Made by a program: the position numbers and the translations under genes
NCBI RefSeq assembly: GCF_014641855.1
Contig: NZ_BMII01000009.1
Span: forward strand, 1 to 64,000
Reading direction: 5' to 3'
DNA: 64,000 nt
From: Shewanella inventionis
GTDB lineage: Bacteria; Pseudomonadota; Gammaproteobacteria; Enterobacterales; Shewanellaceae
Part shown: piece by piece, positions 24,250 through 34,492 of the stretch
How positions within the stretch are numbered: the stretch's first letter is position 1
How the letters are laid out: each line of letters begins with the position of its first letter
Notes under the pieces: model-generated
Told to the model about the DNA's origin: nothing
Databases searched by the model: none
Seen by the model: the letters and a program-made list of their open reading frames with translations, nothing else

Positions 24250-27200
24250 ATGGAGAGTTTTTTTAGCTTAATGAATAATGCAGTGCTGCTGCTCGCACTC
24301 GTTGTTATCTTCGACGCTGTTAGAATACAAAATTTTGCTTCCGCGCGGTATAAGTCATTCTTTAGTGGCATTTTCATTGGCATTATTGCAATAAGCGTTA
24401 TGAGTAACCCTTGGGAACTTCGCCCAGGGGTGTTTTTTGATGCTCGTTGGATCCTACTGAGTTTAAGCGGGTTATTTTTTGGTTTTGTGCCAACACTAAT
24501 AGCCACTTTGCTGACCATGAGCTTTAGGCTGTATCTTGGCGGTGATGGCGTTTATGTTGGCAGTTTAATTATTGTCACCAGTGCGTTGGTTGGTTTGTCC
24601 TGGCGCTATTGGTTAATGCAAACTAGCACTAAGCTTAATTGGAAAAACATTCTCGCCATGAGCTTTATTGTTGAAGTCATGGTGATTTGCTGCTTGTTAT
24701 TAATGCCAACTGACGATCGATACACTATCGTTACCACCATCAGCCCAACACTATTAACGGTTTTTACTGCGATGTCCTTTTTATTAGGATTATTACTTAA
24801 ACACCGTATCGACAGTCAAAAACTCGCGCAAGAATTATTACGCCATAAACAGTTACTCGAAACTGAAAAAAATCTACTGCAAAATATTATTGATGGCATA
24901 CCCGACTTCATTTTCTATAAATCGACCGAAGGCAAATACTTAGGTTGCAATAAAGCATTTGCTAACGAGTTAACACTGACTATTGATCAAATCAAAAATC
25001 GTACTGACAATGAGTTATTTACACACGCACAAGCCGCGAAATTTATTGCCGATGATAAACAGGTTTTACAGCTTAATAAGACCGTGGTGTATGACGAAAA
25101 AATTTGCAGCTCCGACGGAATTGAACATATCTATCGCACCCAAAAAACACCGTTTACGAATATAGAGGGTGATATTTTAGGTGTTGTAGGCGTCAGCCGA
25201 GATCTAGCAGAAATACTGAATATCGAAAAACAATTACAGCGTAGCGAATCGACATATAGAAACATAATTAGTACCGCCCAAGACGGCTTTTTTATTGCGT
25301 CACTTGAGGGGAAGATAGTAGAGGCTAATCAGAGCTTTGCAAGCATGACGGGCTACAGCATATCTGAGCTTAATAACATGTTTGTCAATGAAATAGAAAC
25401 CAATACAAAACACCAGTTCTCGGCTAATAACCTCAATATTGCAAAAAACCAAAAACGTTTAAATTTCACCTCAATGCATAGGCATAAGCAAGGGCACCTT
25501 TATCATGTTGAGGTTAGCGTAAGTTACTGGGATGGTGATAACGGCATGTTTTTCTGCTTTGTAAAAGATATCTCTGAGCGTATTGAAGCAGAAAAAAAAC
25601 TATTACTTAGCGAATCTAAATTTAGGCATATTTTTGAACAAATCCCGGCAATTTCAGTTCAAGGATACGATAAAAATAGAACCGTTATTTTTTGGAATAA
25701 AGCCAGTGAAAACCTTTACGGCTTTACTAAAGAGCAAGCTTTGGGTAAAAAACTTGAAGACTTGATTATTCCTGAACCTTATCGGCAAGACGTTATCGAC
25801 AATGTTAATGCATGGATAGAAGATGGCACCCCGATCCCTGCTGAAGAGTTATTACTAAAACACGCCGATGGCACTATGGTGCCTGTTTATTCCTCACACA
25901 CATTAATCAACAATACCGACAATGAAACCGAAATGTATTGTATTGATATTGATTTAAGCGCCCAGAAACAAGCCGAAGAGCAAGCGCTAACGTTATCGCA
26001 AGCCATTGAGCAAAGTCCTATCTCGATGATTTTAACCGACACCGACAGTAAAATTGAGTACGTTAACGCCGCCTTTGAGAGAACCTCGGGCTACAGTGCC
26101 GCCGAAGTCATAGGGCAACCCACTAGCATGCTTAAATCAGGACTCACACCAAAATCCTTATACACCGAATTATGGCAGGCCATCGCTGATGGTAACGCTT
26201 GGCAAGGCGAGCTGCAAAATAGAAAGAAAAATGGCGACATATTTTGGGAGCACGCCCATATTGCACCTATTTTTGATAACGCAGGAGTGACAAAACATTA
26301 TTTAGCATTGAAACAAGACGTTACTCAATATAAGCAACAAGAAGAAAAAATCCTCCACCAAGCCCACTACGACAGCTTAACAGGATTACCTAACCGTTTA
26401 CTTTCGCTCGACAGGCTGGCTCATATGCTTAAACAGGCAAAACAGGCCAATAACCAAATCGCTGTATTATTTTTAGATTTAGACGACTTTAAAAAAGTAA
26501 ACGACACCTTAGGGCACTCTGTGGGTGACGAGCTACTAATTCAAGCAGCCACCCGTCTGCAAAACACCGTTCGCAGTGATGATGTTGTTGGCCGTCTCGG
26601 CGGTGATGAATTTATTATTTTACTGAGCGACATCCACCAGCAAGCCGATATTGAAATAGCAGCAGATAAATTATTACAGCAATTTTATACACCTTTTAAA
26701 CTCGGGAGTCGCGAGCTGGTATCTACCATCAGTATTGGTATTGCGCGCTACCCTAACAGCAGTGTTGATGCAAAAGAGTTGCTAAGGCAAGCAGATGCGG
26801 CCATGTACCACTCAAAAGAACAAGGCAGAAATACTTACACCTTCTTTACCCATAAAATGAATAATGATATGCACCGCCGCCTTCAACTTGAGGAGCAATT
26901 GCGTAATGCATTAAAAAATAACAAGCTAGAAGTGTATTTTCAACCACTGGTTGATATTAGAAACCGTAACATCGTTGGTGCAGAGGCCTTATTACGCTGG
27001 CACAACCCAGAGCTTGGCAATGTTTCCCCAGACGAATTTATCCCTATTGCTGAACAAACAGGGTTAATCATACCCATTGGACAATTTGTCATCGAGCAAG
27101 CTTTTTCTGCATCTCACCATTGGCAAAGCCACTTTATGAGCCAATTTAAAATAGCCATTAATGTGTCTCCCAAACAATTTAGAGAAGACAAATTTGTTGA

Positions 27201-27654
27201 TTTACTTACATCATTGTTAGCCCAATACCACATCAACCCTAGCAGTGTAGAACTCGAAGTCACCGAAGGGGTATTGCTCAGTGGCGACCAAATAATCAAC
27301 AGTAATTTAAGTGCCATTAACGATATTGGCGTTAGCATTTCTATGGACGATTTTGGTACAGGTTACTCATCTTTAAGCTATTTGCGTAGTTACCCATTTG
27401 ACACACTAAAAGTGGATAAAAGCTTTATTAACGACATTACCGTCGACCCAGGAGATCTAGAGTTGGTAGGCGCAGCTATTGCGATGGGCCATGGGTTAAA
27501 TTTAAGTGTAGTGGCAGAAGGAATTGAAACAGAAGAGCAATATCAATTATTAAGTGCATTAAAATGCGATTACGGCCAGGGCTATTTATTTAGCAAACCT
27601 CTACCTAAAGCTGAATTTGAAGCGCTGCTAGACGCACAACACAAACCTGAATAA
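24250..27654 (+). CDS. membrane sensor with PAS, GGDEF and EAL domains
   Basis: This large c-di-GMP signalling protein (about 1134 residues) has an N-terminal 5TMR-LYT-type membrane sensor (five to six hydrophobic segments, about 1-190, with NPWELRPGVFFDARWILLSL typical), a coiled linker, and four PAS modules (about 205-690). The GGDEF domain (GRLGGDEFIILL) and EAL domain (GAEALLRWHNPE, EVTEGVL, DDFGTGYSSLSYLR) follow. Both catalytic signatures are intact, so it could make and degrade c-di-GMP. The ATG after GGGGAACAA is chosen; an upstream ATG adds ten residues. It is monocistronic. Confidence 0.92.
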   Translation: MESFFSLMNNAVLLLALVVIFDAVRIQNFASARYKSFFSGIFIGIIAISVMSNPWELRPGVFFDARWILLSLSGLFFGFVPTLIATLLTMSFRLYLGGDGVYVGSLIIVTSALVGLSWRYWLMQTSTKLNWKNILAMSFIVEVMVICCLLLMPTDDRYTIVTTISPTLLTVFTAMSFLLGLLLKHRIDSQKLAQELLRHKQLLETEKNLLQNIIDGIPDFIFYKSTEGKYLGCNKAFANELTLTIDQIKNRTDNELFTHAQAAKFIADDKQVLQLNKTVVYDEKICSSDGIEHIYRTQKTPFTNIEGDILGVVGVSRDLAEILNIEKQLQRSESTYRNIISTAQDGFFIASLEGKIVEANQSFASMTGYSISELNNMFVNEIETNTKHQFSANNLNIAKNQKRLNFTSMHRHKQGHLYHVEVSVSYWDGDNGMFFCFVKDISERIEAEKKLLLSESKFRHIFEQIPAISVQGYDKNRTVIFWNKASENLYGFTKEQALGKKLEDLIIPEPYRQDVIDNVNAWIEDGTPIPAEELLLKHADGTMVPVYSSHTLINNTDNETEMYCIDIDLSAQKQAEEQALTLSQAIEQSPISMILTDTDSKIEYVNAAFERTSGYSAAEVIGQPTSMLKSGLTPKSLYTELWQAIADGNAWQGELQNRKKNGDIFWEHAHIAPIFDNAGVTKHYLALKQDVTQYKQQEEKILHQAHYDSLTGLPNRLLSLDRLAHMLKQAKQANNQIAVLFLDLDDFKKVNDTLGHSVGDELLIQAATRLQNTVRSDDVVGRLGGDEFIILLSDIHQQADIEIAADKLLQQFYTPFKLGSRELVSTISIGIARYPNSSVDAKELLRQADAAMYHSKEQGRNTYTFFTHKMNNDMHRRLQLEEQLRNALKNNKLEVYFQPLVDIRNRNIVGAEALLRWHNPELGNVSPDEFIPIAEQTGLIIPIGQFVIEQAFSASHHWQSHFMSQFKIAINVSPKQFREDKFVDLLTSLLAQYHINPSSVELEVTEGVLLSGDQIINSNLSAINDIGVSISMDDFGTGYSSLSYLRSYPFDTLKVDKSFINDITVDPGDLELVGAAIAMGHGLNLSVVAEGIETEEQYQLLSALKCDYGQGYLFSKPLPKAEFEALLDAQHKPE

Positions 27655-27738
27655 TACTGCCTACCCTTTACCCATAACGCAACGGCTAACCCAATTGGGA
27701 TTAGCCGCTGCAATAATGCCGGTAAATGCTAACAGCAA

Positions 27739-28776
27739 TTAAGTGTTTTTCACTTTCCAATTAACGGTTTGCCCAGCAAAAAATGGCACTATTGGATTAC
27801 CGTTTGGCAGAATAATTTCTTCTGGCACCGTCCACTCTTGTTTTACTAACGTGACAGTACCTGTGTTACGTGGTAAACCATAAAAGTCCGCGCCATGGAA
27901 ACTGGCAAAACCTTCAAGCTTATCTAGCGCGCCTAGATTATCAAACACTTGGGCGTATAACTCTAACGCACTCCAGGCGCTGTAACAGCCAGCACAACCA
28001 CACGCTGACTCTTTACGGTGTTTTTCATGTGGCGCTGAATCTGTACCTAAAAAGAACTTACTTGAGCCCGTTGCTACCGCAGCTTGCAACGCCTGCTGAT
28101 GAATATTGCGCTTTAATACTGGTAAACAAAAGTTATGTGGACGAACCCCTCCCACTAATAAATCATTACGATTTAACAGTAAATGCTGCGGTGTAATGGT
28201 GGCGGCCACATTGGCTGAAGATTCAGTAACAAACTCAGCAGCTTCTTTGGTGGTGATGTGCTCAAACACCACTTTAAGCTGAGGTATGGCCTCAACAATG
28301 CGAGATAAATAGCGGTCAATAAACAGCTTTTCGCGATCAAAAATATCAATGTGCGACTCGGTCACTTCACCGTGCACTAGCAGCAACATACCTTGCTGTG
28401 CCATCACTTCGAATATTGGAAATAACGCATCTAATGCTTTTACTGCAGCATCAGAGTTAGTCGTGGCGCCTGCTGGGTATAACTTAGCCGCAACCACACC
28501 GGCAGCTTTAGCGTCGATAATATCTTGGGCGCTAGTGTTGTTGGTTAAAAACAGCGTCATTAGCGGTTCAAAGTCACTGCCTTGAGGGCGCGCTGCTAAA
28601 ATACGTTCACGGTATGCCACTATCATGCCTGCATTGGTCACAGGTGGCACTAGATTTGGCATTACAATCGCACGTTTGAACAACCTTGCAGTAGCAGGTA
28701 CGGTTTCACGCAGCATATCGCCATCACGAAAATGAAGGTGCCAATCGTCTGGCGTTGTTAGGGTTATTTGCGTCAT
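27739..28776 (-). CDS. pyrC: dihydroorotase
   Basis: It closes carbamoyl-aspartate to dihydroorotate in pyrimidine synthesis. The zinc ligands are visible: HLHFRDGD near the start, the carbamylated lysine in [11 protein letters not shown] in LLVHGEVT, H in VFEHITTK, and D in FLGTDSAPH. About 345 residues is the usual length for class II dihydroorotase. The start at [16 protein letters not shown] is preferred from family alignment; the frame runs eight codons further. Confidence 0.95.
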   Translation of the reverse strand: MTQITLTTPDDWHLHFRDGDMLRETVPATARLFKRAIVMPNLVPPVTNAGMIVAYRERILAARPQGSDFEPLMTLFLTNNTSAQDIIDAKAAGVVAAKLYPAGATTNSDAAVKALDALFPIFEVMAQQGMLLLVHGEVTESHIDIFDREKLFIDRYLSRIVEAIPQLKVVFEHITTKEAAEFVTESSANVAATITPQHLLLNRNDLLVGGVRPHNFCLPVLKRNIHQQALQAAVATGSSKFFLGTDSAPHEKHRKESACGCAGCYSAWSALELYAQVFDNLGALDKLEGFASFHGADFYGLPRNTGTVTLVKQEWTVPEEIILPNGNPIVPFFAGQTVNWKVKNT

Positions 28777-28991
28777 GTGGGTTCCTAGTGCTACTACCAA
28801 AATTGCCGCTATTGTGCCTGAATTCGCTTTTTCTTAATAGATGCATAATTTGAACGCAGACTTTTCTATATCAAAAAATCATGCCATTTTTAATATAAAG
28901 TCGCGCTATTCATGTAGCGACAGACCATTAAAACCAGCGGTAACCCTCTATGTTATTATGTTGAAAGCATCTTTCTTATAGGGGAATTAAA

Positions 28992-29996
28992 TTGTTAGCT
29001 AATGCCGGTTCTAGATTACTAATCAATGTGTACTTTATTACCGTAATCACGATAATGATGACTGCCTCTGGCTGCAATCAAGCTGAGGTGATGAAAACCT
29101 CCGACAATATTCAACCACTTGTTCAAGAAACGCTAATTGATGGCGTACTGTCTAACGATGCCAGTATGGCTATTACATTAGGCAGAAGCCGTACATTATC
29201 AATTTGGGATGTGGCAACAAGCCAACTATTACATCAATGGTCTGACGATGACTTTGATGAAACCAATTATCTGCTGGCGTTATCAGGTAACAAACAATTC
29301 CTTGCGACTGCTGGCAAACAAAAAATATCCATTTTTAACCTTGGGACAGGCAAATTAGATATCCGTTGGCCCGCTCAGGGATTCAATCCCGACGCCAGTA
29401 TTTCGAGCCTTTCTCTAAGCCAAACAGGCAGCACTATTTTGGTGGGGATGAATGATGGTTCAATTACAGTGATACAACGAAGTAGCATGACAATGTCATT
29501 ATTTAAACAACACAGCGCCGCAGTTAATCATGTTGAACTCTCGGGCTTTGAGCAGCAGGTATTATCGACTGGGCTTGATGGTGATGTACATATTTGGGCT
29601 GCTTATAACGGTAAGTTGATCAGCAGTTTCTCACGTCCTCAGCAAATCACCAGCGTGAGTTTTGATGACGTTAATCGGCGCTTATTTATTGCCGATGCAC
29701 TCGATAACAATGTCATTATCGATACCCAAACAACGCAGTCAGTAAGTCATCTAGATTACCTTGAACGCTATCGCTATTTTCGTCAGGCGTTATTCGTCAA
29801 TCACGGCAAAAACTTAATTACCGCAACGTCAAAACAAAGTGTTATCTATTGGGATGCCTCATCAGGAAAAGAGCTTTCTCATTGGGATATCACCGCCTAT
29901 AACGCTGGCACCACGGTATTTTCAATGGTAATGAAACCTGATGGTAAGCTATTAACCTTAAGCTCAGATGGCGCACTTGAGACGTGGAGCTTATAA
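28992..29996 (+). CDS. WD40-repeat lipoprotein
   Basis: The 334-residue protein begins with a lipoprotein signal peptide whose lipobox is TASGC near residue 27-28, so it should be anchored in a membrane facing the periplasm. The rest is a WD40-type beta-propeller: repeated blocks end in IWD, FNL, IQR, IWA, YWD and TWS at about 40-residue spacing (for example LGRSRTLSIWDVATSQLLHQW and STGLDGDVHIWAAYNGKLISSF). Such propellers act as protein-binding platforms; the partner is unknown. A TTG start follows AGGGGAATTAAA. Confidence 0.8.
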   Translation: MLANAGSRLLINVYFITVITIMMTASGCNQAEVMKTSDNIQPLVQETLIDGVLSNDASMAITLGRSRTLSIWDVATSQLLHQWSDDDFDETNYLLALSGNKQFLATAGKQKISIFNLGTGKLDIRWPAQGFNPDASISSLSLSQTGSTILVGMNDGSITVIQRSSMTMSLFKQHSAAVNHVELSGFEQQVLSTGLDGDVHIWAAYNGKLISSFSRPQQITSVSFDDVNRRLFIADALDNNVIIDTQTTQSVSHLDYLERYRYFRQALFVNHGKNLITATSKQSVIYWDASSGKELSHWDITAYNAGTTVFSMVMKPDGKLLTLSSDGALETWSL

Positions 29997-30000
29997 GTTT

Positions 30001-30317
30001 ATAAGCCACCGTTATAATTAAAATCATTACCGCATTATTTGATTTGTTAGTGTGGCGGATTGGTAATTGGCGCCTCATAGATGCTTGCAATGTTTGGCGT
30101 AAAATAATCTCGGATAGAATCAATATCATCACTAAGCCATCACTAACACTCCCAATGCCAGCTTGATTTAGCACAGTGATAAAATCAGTATCGTAGAGTT
30201 GTCAGATTTATGGGCTAGATCAAAGATCTGTTTGTATCTCAAACTCTATAAACAATAGAGCTTGCATGTGTGAACCACATTCAGTATATATAGCATATGC
30301 TAAAAATGAGGTGTCAA
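30001..30317. other. intergenic region before the DUF134 gene
   Basis: About 300 bases carry no supported gene. A minus-strand open frame overlaps here (29890-30174), but it runs into the WD40 gene and has no ribosome-binding site. Near its right end stands a perfect 12-bp palindrome described separately. Confidence 0.4.
30291..30302 (+). promoter_or_regulatory. palindromic operator candidate, TAGCATATGCTA
   Basis: A perfect 12-bp palindrome stands 15 bases before the DUF134 start codon. Its position over the probable transcript start suggests a repressor site for the three-gene cluster that follows. Which regulator binds is unknown; the neighbouring DUF134 and Fur-type proteins are candidates. 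Confidence 0.4.
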
Positions 30318-30599
30318 ATGGCAAGACCTAAAATACCCCGAAACATATGCGGACAACCAGCCAACATTTGCTTTAAACCTAATGGTATTCCAATGACGCA
30401 ATTGGAACAGGTGCCTCTAGCAGAGGACGAAATGGAAGCATTACGCTTAGTTGATTTGCTCGGCATGCAACAACAAGAGGCGGCTAAGTCGATGGGCGTA
30501 TCTCGTCAAACACTGGCCAATTTAGTGAAAGCCGCAAGGCTCAAGGTGGTTGATAGCTTAATTAATGGCAAAGCATTGATGACAAAAAGCATCAACTAA
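30318..30599 (+). CDS. DUF134 family DNA-binding protein
   Basis: This 93-residue predicted regulator has an N-terminal MARPKIPRNICGQPANICFKPNGIPM signature of DUF134, then a helix-turn-helix of sigma-70 region-4 type (DEMEALRLVDLLGMQQQEAAKSMGVSRQTLANLVKAARLKVV). Two cysteines (C11, C17) may bind a metal or cofactor. GAGGTG precedes the ATG; an ATG seven codons upstream is less likely. It stands 45 bases before the Fur-type gene, so the two probably share a transcript. Confidence 0.85.
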   Translation: MARPKIPRNICGQPANICFKPNGIPMTQLEQVPLAEDEMEALRLVDLLGMQQQEAAKSMGVSRQTLANLVKAARLKVVDSLINGKALMTKSIN

Positions 30600-30644
30600 A
30601 TCAGCAGTACAGTAAACATGTAATGGCGTGAATAGGTAAGGCTA

Positions 30645-31076
30645 ATGCAAGCAGTATTAAAAGACTCTGGCCTCAAAGTAACTCATCAAAGATGTAAATT
30701 GCTCGAATTTATCAACCAAGTTGATGAGCAGCATTTAACAGTAGAGAACATCTATCAAGGTATTAACGCACAAGGTGAGAGCATTGGACTCACCAGTGTT
30801 TACCGGATGATGTCTGATTTTGAGCAAGCAGGCCTTGTGACTCGTCGTTTGCTTGAATCTGAAAAAACGATTTACGAGCTCAGCAATAAACCACGCCATG
30901 ATCATTTAATTTGCCTAACTTGCGGCAAGGTCATTGATTTTGTCGACCCGCTAATTGAACTGCGTTTAAGCTTAGCTGCTGAGCATCATGGTATGAGCAT
31001 TCATCACCACAGCCTTAATATGTATGGCCAGTGCTTTGAGTGTCAAAAAGCACATCAAAACGAATCGATTACCTAA
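30645..31076 (+). CDS. Fur-family transcriptional regulator (paralogue)
   Basis: The 143-residue protein has the Fur winged-helix domain (LKVTHQRCKLLEFI, LTSVYRMMSDFEQAGLVTRRLLES) and the metal-binding dimer domain (HDHLICLTCGKVIDF, then MSIHHHSLNMYGQCFEC). The two CxxC pairs suggest a structural zinc. It is not the housekeeping Fur by context: it sits between DUF134 and a polysulfide/CoA-disulfide reductase gene. It may sense zinc, iron or a redox signal and control those neighbours. Confidence 0.85.
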   Translation: MQAVLKDSGLKVTHQRCKLLEFINQVDEQHLTVENIYQGINAQGESIGLTSVYRMMSDFEQAGLVTRRLLESEKTIYELSNKPRHDHLICLTCGKVIDFVDPLIELRLSLAAEHHGMSIHHHSLNMYGQCFECQKAHQNESIT

Positions 31077-31129
31077 AACCTATTGCGCATTATACATCGG
31101 TTTTATGACTTGATTTACTGGAGAAAAGC

Positions 31130-32839
31130 ATGACAAAAATAGTGATTATTGGTGGCGTTGCCGGTGGTGCATCTGCAGCAGCAAGAGCAAGACGAGTATC
31201 TGAAACTGCTGAAATTATTATGTTAGAACGTGGCGAGTTTGTATCATTTGCCAACTGTGGCCTGCCTTATCATATTAGTGGCGAGATAGAATCAAGAGAT
31301 GCGCTATTACTGCAAACGCCCGAAAGCTTTAAATCGCGCTTTAATGTTGATGTGCGAGTATTAAACGAAGTGATCACTATTGATCGCCAGGCTAAACAAC
31401 TGACAGTACGCAATCTTGCAACCAATGAAACCTACCAAGAATCTTATGATAAATTGCTGCTAAGCCCTGGTGCCTCACCAATTAAACCGCCACTGCCAGG
31501 GATTGATAGCCACTTTGTTCATAGCCTGCGTAATATTCCCGATATGGATAAAGTCCTATCCACCTTAATGTTGCATAAGCCCAAACATGCCACGGTTGTG
31601 GGTGGTGGATTTATTGGTTTAGAAATGGTCGAGGCACTACGCCATGTTGGTTTAGAGGTCAGTTTACTTGAACTTGCCGACCAAGTTATGGGCCCCGTAG
31701 ACCTTGAAATGGCCAATATGCTGCACCAAAAGTTAGTGGATAACGGCGTTGATTTACGTTTAAAAACCGGGCTAGCTGCCATAACAGAATGCCCTATTCA
31801 ATTGACTGAATCAGACAACACGGATGACTACGATAAACCTTTATCACCACATTTTCATTTGCAATTAGCCTTAAGTGATAACACAACACTCGCCACCGAC
31901 TTAGTGATTTTAGCCATTGGTGTTAAACCAGAAACCAGCCTGGCGTCGGCATGCGGCCTTGAGTTAGGTCTGCTCGGTGGTATTCGAGTTGATGACGAAA
32001 TGCGCACCTCAGACGCCGATATTTTTGCCGTTGGTGATGCCATAGAGACCGCTGACTTTGTCACTGGTAACCCAACGTTAATCCCACTTGCGGGGCCCGC
32101 TAACCGACAAGGGCGTTTAGCAGCCGATAACATGTTAGGTGCAAATATAAAGTATCGCGCCACTCAGGGTACTGCTATTTGTAAGCTATTTGACATGGCC
32201 ATAGCGTCTACTGGACTCAATGAAAAGACCTTGCTCAAAAAAGCCATTCCATTTGAAAAAATTTATGTGCATACCGCCAGCCACGCCAGTTATTACCCTG
32301 GCGCTCACCCTATTACGTTGAAACTGTTATTTAGCCCAGATAATGGCACAATTTTAGGCGCTCAAGCGGCAGGATTAGATGGCGTAGACAAGCGAATTGA
32401 CGTGCTAGCCGTGGCGCAACGTGCTGGTATGACAGTATATGACTTAGCCGACCTTGAGCTGACCTATGCACCGCCATTTGGTTCGGCGCGCGATGTGGTT
32501 AACCAAGCGGGTATGGTGGCTGCAAACGTATTGTTAGGTGATGAACAGATTTGTCACACTCAAGATTTCGTTAACTTAAGTGCAAATCAAATCATCGTCG
32601 ATATTCGCAATCCTGGTGAATTAACCACTGCAGGGGCTATTGATGGCGCGATGAATATGCCACTGCCACAACTGCGTGACCGACTTAATGAGCTTCCAAA
32701 AGACAAAGAGTTATTGGTATTCTGTCAGGTTGGTTTACGTGGACATGTTGCTTATCGCATGCTCACTCAACACGGCTTTAAGGTGCGTAACCTCACGGGC
32801 GGTTACAAAACCTTCCAAATGGTCAACGCTCGCTTTTAA
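31130..32839 (+). CDS. CoA-disulfide/polysulfide reductase with rhodanese domain
   Basis: This 569-residue flavoprotein starts with an FAD-binding Rossmann motif (IVIIGGVAGGASAAARARR) and carries the redox cysteine in SFANCGLPYHISG. The NADH motif VVGGGFIGLEMVEAL follows, then the dimerisation domain. The last 100 residues are a rhodanese domain with active cysteine in LLVFCQVGLRGHVAYR. The layout matches the NAD(P)H-dependent polysulfide/persulfide reductase described from Shewanella loihica (Npsr). It likely reduces CoA persulfides or polysulfides. It is the last gene of the DUF134-Fur cluster. Confidence 0.9.
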   Translation: MTKIVIIGGVAGGASAAARARRVSETAEIIMLERGEFVSFANCGLPYHISGEIESRDALLLQTPESFKSRFNVDVRVLNEVITIDRQAKQLTVRNLATNETYQESYDKLLLSPGASPIKPPLPGIDSHFVHSLRNIPDMDKVLSTLMLHKPKHATVVGGGFIGLEMVEALRHVGLEVSLLELADQVMGPVDLEMANMLHQKLVDNGVDLRLKTGLAAITECPIQLTESDNTDDYDKPLSPHFHLQLALSDNTTLATDLVILAIGVKPETSLASACGLELGLLGGIRVDDEMRTSDADIFAVGDAIETADFVTGNPTLIPLAGPANRQGRLAADNMLGANIKYRATQGTAICKLFDMAIASTGLNEKTLLKKAIPFEKIYVHTASHASYYPGAHPITLKLLFSPDNGTILGAQAAGLDGVDKRIDVLAVAQRAGMTVYDLADLELTYAPPFGSARDVVNQAGMVAANVLLGDEQICHTQDFVNLSANQIIVDIRNPGELTTAGAIDGAMNMPLPQLRDRLNELPKDKELLVFCQVGLRGHVAYRMLTQHGFKVRNLTGGYKTFQMVNARF

Positions 32840-32869
32840 CTTAAGAGTCACTAAAACAAAAGCAGCAAC

Positions 32870-32897
32870 AAAAAACCAGCCCGCAGGCTGGTTTTTT
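32870..32897. terminator. bidirectional terminator between the reductase gene and lysS
   Basis: AAAAAACCAGCC/GGCTGGTTTTTT, a perfect 12-bp stem with a four-base loop and T runs both ways, lies between convergent genes. Confidence 0.9.
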
Positions 32898-32934
32898 ATT
32901 ATTACTCAATATTGGCCCAAGCCAACAAGGGCGA

Positions 32935-34437
32935 TTACGCTTGTGGGCGCATCGCTGGGAATAAAATCACGTCACGAATGGTATGAGTGTTAGTGAATAA
33001 CATCACTAAACGGTCGATACCAATACCTTGACCCGCTGTTGGCGGTAAACCGTGCTCAAGGGCTGTGATGTAATCTGCATCGTAGAACATAGCTTCGTCA
33101 TCGCCTGCATCTTTTGCATCGACTTGTGCTTTAAAGCGGTTGTCTTGATCTTCTGCATCGTTAAGCTCGCTAAAGCCGTTAGCCACTTCACGACCACCAA
33201 TAAAGAACTCAAAACGGTCGGTAATGAAATCGTTGTCATCGTTACGACGTGCAAGCGGTGAAATGTCTGCTGGGTAACCGGTAATGAACGTAGGTTGCAT
33301 TAACTTAGGCTCTGCGGTTTCACCAAAAATTTCTTCTAGTAACTGGCCACAAGTCCAGAATTTTTCTAGCTTGATGCCTAAGCTCTTCGCTAAATCACGC
33401 ATAAACTCAACGTCTTTCACTTGCTCGTAGGTCATTGCTTGAATGGTAGCGTTATCTGGATTGTACTTTTGAATGGCTTCTAACATGCTTAAACGCGCAT
33501 AAGGGCCACCAAAGTCAACAGTGTGCTCACCGTATGGCATTTGTGCACTGCCTAATAATTCAATGGCGATTGAACTGAGCATCTCTTCAGTTAGGTCCAT
33601 TAAATCTTTGTAATCAGCGTACGCCATATAGAATTCCATCATGGTGAATTCAGGGTTATGACGTGGTGATAAGCCTTCGTTACGGAAGTTACGGTTAATT
33701 TCGAACACACGTTCAAAACCACCAACCACTAAACGCTTAAGGTATAGTTCTGGCGCGATACGTAAATACATGGCCATGTCTAACGCGTTGTGATGAGTGA
33801 CAAATGGACGTGCAGATGCACCACCAGGAATAACATGCATCATTGGGGTCTCAACTTCCATGAACTCTTTTTTGATCATGAAGTTACGAATAGCAGCAAC
33901 CACTTTAGAGCGCATAACAAATGCATTGCGCGAGTCTTCGTTAACAATTAAGTCAACATAACGCTGGCGGTAACGTGTTTCTTGATCAGTTAAACCGTGG
34001 AATTTTTCAGGTAATGGACGCAATGCTTTTGTCAGCAGTTGGTATTCTTCCATATTGACGTACAAGTCGCCTTTGCCAGATAAATGCAACTGACCTTTAA
34101 CACCAATAATGTCACCAATATCTAAACCTTGGTAACGTTCTTTTAAATCACCCTGTACTGATTTATCCGCATACGCTTGAATACGGCCAGACACGTCTTG
34201 AATCACTAAAAATGGACCACGCTTAGCCATAATACGGCCAGCTATACTGGTTTGAAAACCTAGCGCTTCTAGTGCTTCTTTAGTTTGCTCACCATATTGC
34301 GCCTGAAGCTCAGCCGCTTTATGGCTACGTTGCCATGTATTTGGGTGAGCATTGGCTGGGCAGTCTGTGCGGATGTGTTCTAATTTAGCGCGACGCTCTG
34401 CAATCAGTTTGTTTTCATCTTGTACGTGTTCGGTCAT
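32935..34437 (-). CDS. lysS: lysyl-tRNA synthetase, class II
   Basis: It charges tRNA(Lys). The 500-residue protein has the N-terminal OB-fold anticodon-binding domain ([23 protein letters not shown]) and the class II catalytic core with motif 1 ([16 protein letters not shown]), motif 2 ([20 protein letters not shown]) and motif 3 ([13 protein letters not shown]). It follows prfB by 55 bases in the same order as in E. coli (prfB-lysS), so they are co-transcribed. Confidence 0.97.
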   Translation of the reverse strand: MTEHVQDENKLIAERRAKLEHIRTDCPANAHPNTWQRSHKAAELQAQYGEQTKEALEALGFQTSIAGRIMAKRGPFLVIQDVSGRIQAYADKSVQGDLKERYQGLDIGDIIGVKGQLHLSGKGDLYVNMEEYQLLTKALRPLPEKFHGLTDQETRYRQRYVDLIVNEDSRNAFVMRSKVVAAIRNFMIKKEFMEVETPMMHVIPGGASARPFVTHHNALDMAMYLRIAPELYLKRLVVGGFERVFEINRNFRNEGLSPRHNPEFTMMEFYMAYADYKDLMDLTEEMLSSIAIELLGSAQMPYGEHTVDFGGPYARLSMLEAIQKYNPDNATIQAMTYEQVKDVEFMRDLAKSLGIKLEKFWTCGQLLEEIFGETAEPKLMQPTFITGYPADISPLARRNDDNDFITDRFEFFIGGREVANGFSELNDAEDQDNRFKAQVDAKDAGDDEAMFYDADYITALEHGLPPTAGQGIGIDRLVMLFTNTHTIRDVILFPAMRPQA

Positions 34438-34492
34438 GTTATATTCTCGCGTTTACTCGCCACACTGTGATGCATGGCGAAAAAGTTAATTG

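Noticed and set aside
29890..30174. 94-codon minus-strand frame after the WD40 gene
   Set aside because: It overlaps the end of the WD40 gene, lacks a ribosome-binding site and resembles no family.
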